Source of the DNA: Clostridiaceae bacterium
GTDB taxonomy: Bacteria > Bacillota > Clostridia > Oscillospirales > Acutalibacteraceae
Length of the DNA stretch: 17,807 nucleotides
Assembly (NCBI GenBank): GCA_904501675.1
Contig: CAJGCL010000032.1
Location: 1-17,807 of the forward strand
Direction: 5' to 3'
Shown: positions 14,612-17,807 of the stretch, piece by piece
Numbering within the stretch: the first letter of the stretch is position 1
Layout: every line of letters starts with the position of its first letter
Translations under genes and position numbers: made by a program
The notes under the pieces: model-generated
What the model saw: the letters and a program-made list of their open reading frames with translations, nothing else
Told to the model about the DNA's origin: nothing
Database searches by the model: none

Positions 14612-16168
14612 ATGAATACAAAAATTGAAGGCATTCTTCACAAGCTGTATGGTACAACACCAGGCGGCGATGGCTTACAGCCTAAAGAGGCATTAGCCTA
14701 CGGTGTAGCAGGTTTTGGTCAGAACTTTATCTGTACAATTATCGGCTCATACCTTACAATTTTCCTTACAGACGCACTTCTTTTTGGTGCTGACGGCGTT
14801 ACAATTGGTTCAATAACCGGTACAATGGCAGTTGCATGGCTTATGCTTGGTACCCGTATTTTTGACGCTTTCAACGACCCTATTATGGGCTCAATTGTTG
14901 ACAAAACCCGTACAAAATGGGGTAAATGCAGACCTTACCTTAAGTGGATGGCATTCCCTATTGCGATTATGACAATTGCTTGCTTCCTTCCTGTTTTCCA
15001 GGAAAAAGCACCATCAACATTCATTATCATTGGTATAATTTATGTTTTATGGTCAGTTGCATACACAGTTGCAGACGTTCCTTATTGGGGTCTTTCAACA
15101 TGTATGACAAACGATACTGTTGTTCGTGGTAACCTTCTTACAGTTACTCGTCTTCTTTGTACATTAGGTGCAGGTATTGTTACTGTTTTTGTTCCTATTA
15201 TCACAGGTAACCTCACAGCAAAGTTTAAATACACAGATGCTGATATTGCCCAGATTATGGCGGATAAAGGCGTTGATGCTGAAGCAGCAAAGACCTTTAT
15301 CGGTACAGTTATTGTTGGTCAGGAAAGCGCTAACGCTGAAATGCTTAAGTGGATATACTTTATTGCAGCAGTAGTTCTTGTTGTTGCAGCAGTTCCAATG
15401 TTCTTCTACGGCTTCAAGCACACTAAAGAGCGCTTTACAGCAGATGATAACCCACCAAGCTTTGGCCACAATCTTAAGCTCCTTTTCAAGAACGATCAGC
15501 TTTTACTTATTGTTATTTCAGGTATTCTCGGTGGCGCAAGAATGGTTTATTCCTACACAGGTGGCCTTTACTTTGCAAAGTATGTTCTTCAGAACGAAGG
15601 TATGTACAGCCTTATTACACTCCTCGTTGTTCCTGGTGGTCTTGTTGCATCTGTCCTCGTTCCTTGGATGTCAAAGAAATTCACAAAGAAATGGGCATAC
15701 GTTGCAGTTCACCTCTTCGGTGGCGTTGTAATGGCTATTATGTACTTCGTTGGTTACGATGCTCCTTGGAAGCTTGTTATTGCCGCAATCGGTCTTGTTC
15801 TTCTTGGTATCCCACAGGGTGTTAACAACATTATCACATACGCTATGATTGGTGATACTGTTGATTACCTTGAGTGGAAAACAGGCGAGCGTGGTGAAGG
15901 TATCTGCTTTGCTATGCAGACTCTTATCAACAAAATTGGTATGGCAGTTGGTGCATTTATCGGCGTTATCTCATTCTCTGCAGCAGGTATCGACGCTGAA
16001 ACAGGCTTCATTTCCGCAGAGGGTGCACAGAGACTCTGGAACATGCTCGTTCTTTCAGGTGTTCTCAGTATGTTTGCTTGCGCAATTCCTGTTATGTTCT
16101 ATAAGATTACAGAAAAAAGACAGGCAGAAATGGTTGCTGAAATTGCAGAAAGAAAAGCAGTTAAATAA
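14612..16168 (+). CDS. GPH-family sugar/glycoside:cation symporter (MFS)
   Basis: A 518-residue, 12-helix transporter of the glycoside-pentoside-hexuronide:cation symporter family (relatives MelB, XynP, GusB/UidB). The diagnostic N-terminal motif is intact: RIFDAFNDPIMGSIVDKTRTKWGKCRPY, with D85 and D89 matching the cation-site aspartates of MelB. The C-terminal family signature Y-x-M-I-G-D-T-V-D-Y-L-E-W-K-T-G-E-R is also present. About 60 extra residues between helices 6 and 7 (around 205-240, an acidic and Ala-rich stretch) are longer than in MelB. The substrate is not determinable; family members carry alpha- or beta-glycosides, pentosides or glucuronides. AGGAG (14597-14601) supports the ATG. 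It is the last gene of the TetR cluster and converges on the rhamnose genes, so it may serve sugar import without being cotranscribed with them. Confidence 0.93.
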   Translation: MNTKIEGILHKLYGTTPGGDGLQPKEALAYGVAGFGQNFICTIIGSYLTIFLTDALLFGADGVTIGSITGTMAVAWLMLGTRIFDAFNDPIMGSIVDKTRTKWGKCRPYLKWMAFPIAIMTIACFLPVFQEKAPSTFIIIGIIYVLWSVAYTVADVPYWGLSTCMTNDTVVRGNLLTVTRLLCTLGAGIVTVFVPIITGNLTAKFKYTDADIAQIMADKGVDAEAAKTFIGTVIVGQESANAEMLKWIYFIAAVVLVVAAVPMFFYGFKHTKERFTADDNPPSFGHNLKLLFKNDQLLLIVISGILGGARMVYSYTGGLYFAKYVLQNEGMYSLITLLVVPGGLVASVLVPWMSKKFTKKWAYVAVHLFGGVVMAIMYFVGYDAPWKLVIAAIGLVLLGIPQGVNNIITYAMIGDTVDYLEWKTGERGEGICFAMQTLINKIGMAVGAFIGVISFSAAGIDAETGFISAEGAQRLWNMLVLSGVLSMFACAIPVMFYKITEKRQAEMVAEIAERKAVK

Positions 16169-16187
16169 TTGTTATATTAATAGAAAC

Positions 16188-16229
16188 ACCGCTCAGATTC
16201 ATCAGTTGAATCTGAGCGGTAATTTTTTT
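16188..16229 (+). terminator. Strong terminator after the GPH symporter
   Basis: A perfect 14-bp stem (ACCGCTCAGATTCA at 16188-16201 with TGAATCTGAGCGGT at 16207-16220) has a 5-nt loop and is followed by a 7-T run (16223-16229). The reverse strand lacks a good T tract at its other end, so it favours forward termination, although the convergent gene stops right at its edge (16228). Confidence 0.95.
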
Positions 16230-16899
16230 ACATTATAAAAAGCAAGATACACAAAAAATGAAGCAGACTTCCTATAACTACAAATATATGGAATATAGAA
16301 TGTATATATCTGAGTTTACTTGTGAAGCAATACATTACAGCGCCTACAGTGTAGGCTATACCGCCTGCAAGCAATAAACCGAAGCCTGTGCTACCGATTA
16401 TGCCGTAAACTATTTTAGCGGTAAAAACAATGCACCAACCCATACCGATATAAAGAATAAAGGAAATAACCTCAAACATTTTTATATCTATGGATTTAAG
16501 GATTATGCCTAAAACGGCCAATCCCCATATTATACCGAAGATGGACCAGCCTAAAGCCTGACTATGTTGCCTTAAAACGCATAAAGCAAAGGGTGTATAT
16601 GTGCCTGCAATAAGCAGGAATATGGAGCAGTGGTCAAAAATCTGAAAGACTTTTTTTGCCATGTTTGGTCTTAGTCCGTGATAGATGCTTGACATTGTGT
16701 AAAGCACAATCATCATTGCACCAAATATGGCGCCACTTACAACACCGTAAACATTGTGGTGGATAGCAGCGAAAACAACGCACAGAACAGTTGCAGTAAT
16801 ACCGAGCGCACCACCAACAATGTGGGTTACCATATTAAAAATTTCTTCACCTTTTGTGTATGACGGCAGCTCTCTGTCTCTTAAACGAGTTCGTGCCAA
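16228..16899 (-). CDS. Hemolysin III / PAQR family membrane protein (TrhA-like)
   Basis: A 223-residue, seven-helix integral membrane protein of the hemolysin III (YqfA/TrhA) branch of the PAQR superfamily; in bacteria the role is linked to membrane fluidity homeostasis and the haemolysin name is historical. Signatures are E-x-I-F-N-M-V-T-H near the start, SSIYH (H74), F-D-H-C-S-I-F-L-L-I-A-G-T-Y-T-P-F (D89) and HSIFH (H200, H204), the last three supplying the conserved metal-site residues. The start is taken as TTG 16899, with GGGAG eight bases upstream; the alternative TTG at 16914 has no Shine-Dalgarno and sits 6 bases from the rhaD stop. It directly follows rhaD, so it is probably read from the same transcript. 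Confidence 0.9.
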   Translation of the reverse strand: MARTRLRDRELPSYTKGEEIFNMVTHIVGGALGITATVLCVVFAAIHHNVYGVVSGAIFGAMMIVLYTMSSIYHGLRPNMAKKVFQIFDHCSIFLLIAGTYTPFALCVLRQHSQALGWSIFGIIWGLAVLGIILKSIDIKMFEVISFILYIGMGWCIVFTAKIVYGIIGSTGFGLLLAGGIAYTVGAVMYCFTSKLRYIHSIFHIFVVIGSLLHFLCILLFIM

Positions 16900-16920
16900 T
16901 ATTACATCTCCCAAAAGATA

Positions 16921-17745
16921 TTAAAGGTCAAGGAAGTCCTTTCTTACCTTATCCTGAAGCTTGAATGCTTCAACAATTTCCCAGAGCTGAGGGTCTGTAA
17001 TTGTGTTGATTCTCTTGCCACTTGCAGTTGCAAGCATGTAGAGCATAGCAGCTTTTTCAACTGTTTCAATAAGACCGAAAGCTTCGTCCATATCGTCGCC
17101 ACAGCCATAAATACCGTGGAGCCCCCAAACTACAAGACGATACTCTTCCATCTTCTTTGCAGTTGCAATACCGATTTCGTTTGTACCGCATACCATCCAA
17201 GGAAGAACACCGATACCATCAGGGAAAACAACCATACACTCTGTGCACATTTCCCAAAGAGTGTGAGTAAGCTTCTTTTCATCAAGCTCGTGAATGTGGT
17301 TCATAGCAAGAGTATATGTAGGATGTGAGTGCATTATAACTCTGTTGTTTGGGTTAACTTTGAGTCTTGCCATATGGCTCATAAGGTGAGCAGGAAGCTC
17401 GGATGTGAACTTGCCGCCATCCTTCCAACCCCAGAGAAGCTCTGCAGTTGTGCCGTCTTTCGCAATACGGATAATACCGAGGTTTGTTTCAGGGTCAACC
17501 TCAACGTTTTTGAAGTATTTGCCTGTACCTGTTACAATAAAGATTTTGCCGATAAGGCCTGTTGCGTCAAAGCCTGTAGGAATTGTGCGGATAACGTTGT
17601 TAAGGTCAAGATATTCTGCTACAATTTCTTCTTCAAGCATAAAGCTGATGTTACCGCCGTTTCTTTCGTCCCAAGTCTGACGATACATATTAGCGGTTGC
17701 TCTTTTCATATCCTCCACAAATGGAGCTGTTAAAATGTCTTTCAT
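16921..17745 (-). CDS. rhaD: Rhamnulose-1-phosphate aldolase
   Basis: Class II aldolase that cleaves L-rhamnulose 1-phosphate to dihydroxyacetone phosphate and L-lactaldehyde in the cytoplasm. The product is 274 residues, the same as the E. coli enzyme. The zinc ligands and catalytic glutamate are in place: SELPAH with E116, MHSHPTY with H139 and H141, and WGLHGIYG with H210, matching E117, H141, H143 and H212 of E. coli RhaD. The start ATG (17745-17743) overlaps the stop codon of the gene upstream (ATGA arrangement). GGTGA about 8 bases before it, inside that gene, is a modest ribosome binding site, so translational coupling is likely. Rhamnulokinase (rhaB) and a rhamnose regulator are not in the window and may lie beyond the right edge. 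Confidence 0.95.
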   Translation of the reverse strand: MKDILTAPFVEDMKRATANMYRQTWDERNGGNISFMLEEEIVAEYLDLNNVIRTIPTGFDATGLIGKIFIVTGTGKYFKNVEVDPETNLGIIRIAKDGTTAELLWGWKDGGKFTSELPAHLMSHMARLKVNPNNRVIMHSHPTYTLAMNHIHELDEKKLTHTLWEMCTECMVVFPDGIGVLPWMVCGTNEIGIATAKKMEEYRLVVWGLHGIYGCGDDMDEAFGLIETVEKAAMLYMLATASGKRINTITDPQLWEIVEAFKLQDKVRKDFLDL

Positions 17746-17807
17746 TTTCTGTTCACCAATACCTTTTCTTCATATTTTTTAATTTCGTTATAATAATCTC
17801 CGCTTAC
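17742..17807 (-). CDS. rhaA: Probable L-rhamnose isomerase, C-terminal 21 residues only
   Basis: On the reverse strand the frame is open from the right edge to TGA at 17744-17742, giving 21 residues that end in IKKYEEKVLVNRK. This resembles the remembered C-terminus of E. coli RhaA (SVRAYEKEILSRRG) in length to the end, the central YE, the I/V-L pair and the final basic residues. Position immediately before rhaD with a 2-base ATGA overlap also fits a rha operon. The fragment is short, so the assignment rests on this tail match plus context. Confidence 0.7.
   Translation of the reverse strand, partial: VSGDYYNEIKKYEEKVLVNRK

Noticed and set aside
16900..16914. Longer TTG start for the hemolysin III-like protein
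   Set aside because: No ribosome binding site precedes it; the GGGAG sequence inside this extension is correctly spaced for the TTG at 16899.

Overview
The window looks like a low-GC Gram-positive bacterium of the class Clostridia, probably a gut or rumen Oscillospiraceae/Ruminococcaceae type. The reasons are AT-rich DNA with strong GGAGG-like ribosome binding sites, TTG starts beside ATG starts, several secreted proteins with type I dockerin-like calcium-loop pairs, and genes for using polysaccharide-derived and deoxy sugars. This placement is inferred from sequence style and gene content, not from a marker gene.

Layout from left to right. (1) Positions 2-1072 are the C-terminal part of a secreted multidomain protein (helical FIVAR-like repeats, a beta-grasp repeat, a dockerin-proximal domain and a dockerin-like end), closed by a clear terminator. 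(2) Positions 1228-6100 are a tight forward cluster: malQ (4-alpha-glucanotransferase), a HAD-IIA phosphatase, a secreted protein with an N-terminal dockerin, and glycerol kinase glpK, followed by a terminator and a 249-bp spacer holding two different 7-bp-period repeats. (3) An rmuC gene runs forward and meets, at a strong bidirectional terminator, (4) a reverse-strand gene for a 987-residue secreted protein with about nine fibronectin type III modules. (5) Divergent from it is a metal-responsive ArsR/SmtB repressor overlapping a zinc-type CDF exporter with a nine-histidine tract. They share a consensus promoter covered by two TGAA-N6-TTCA operators. (6) A second forward cluster holds a TetR regulator, a second secreted N-terminal-dockerin protein, a cytoplasmic cyclophilin and a GPH-family sugar:cation symporter. 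(7) On the reverse strand, entering from the right edge, are the last 21 codons of a probable rhaA, then rhaD, then a hemolysin III/TrhA-type membrane protein.

How the parts may work together. MalQ processes maltodextrins, GlpK feeds glycerol into glycolysis, RhaA/RhaD split rhamnose to dihydroxyacetone phosphate and L-lactaldehyde, and the GPH symporter imports a sugar or glycoside. The ArsR-CDF pair is a self-contained zinc/cadmium/lead efflux switch. The least explained element is a pair of related secreted proteins (3474-4565 and 12981-14045). Each has a signal peptide, a dockerin at the N-terminus and a similar C-terminal region of unknown function, and each sits inside an operon of cytoplasmic metabolic genes. 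These two are the best candidates for something undescribed. I found no CRISPR array, transposase, tRNA or rRNA. The only gene-free stretch close to 300 bases is 6103-6351, which is described below.
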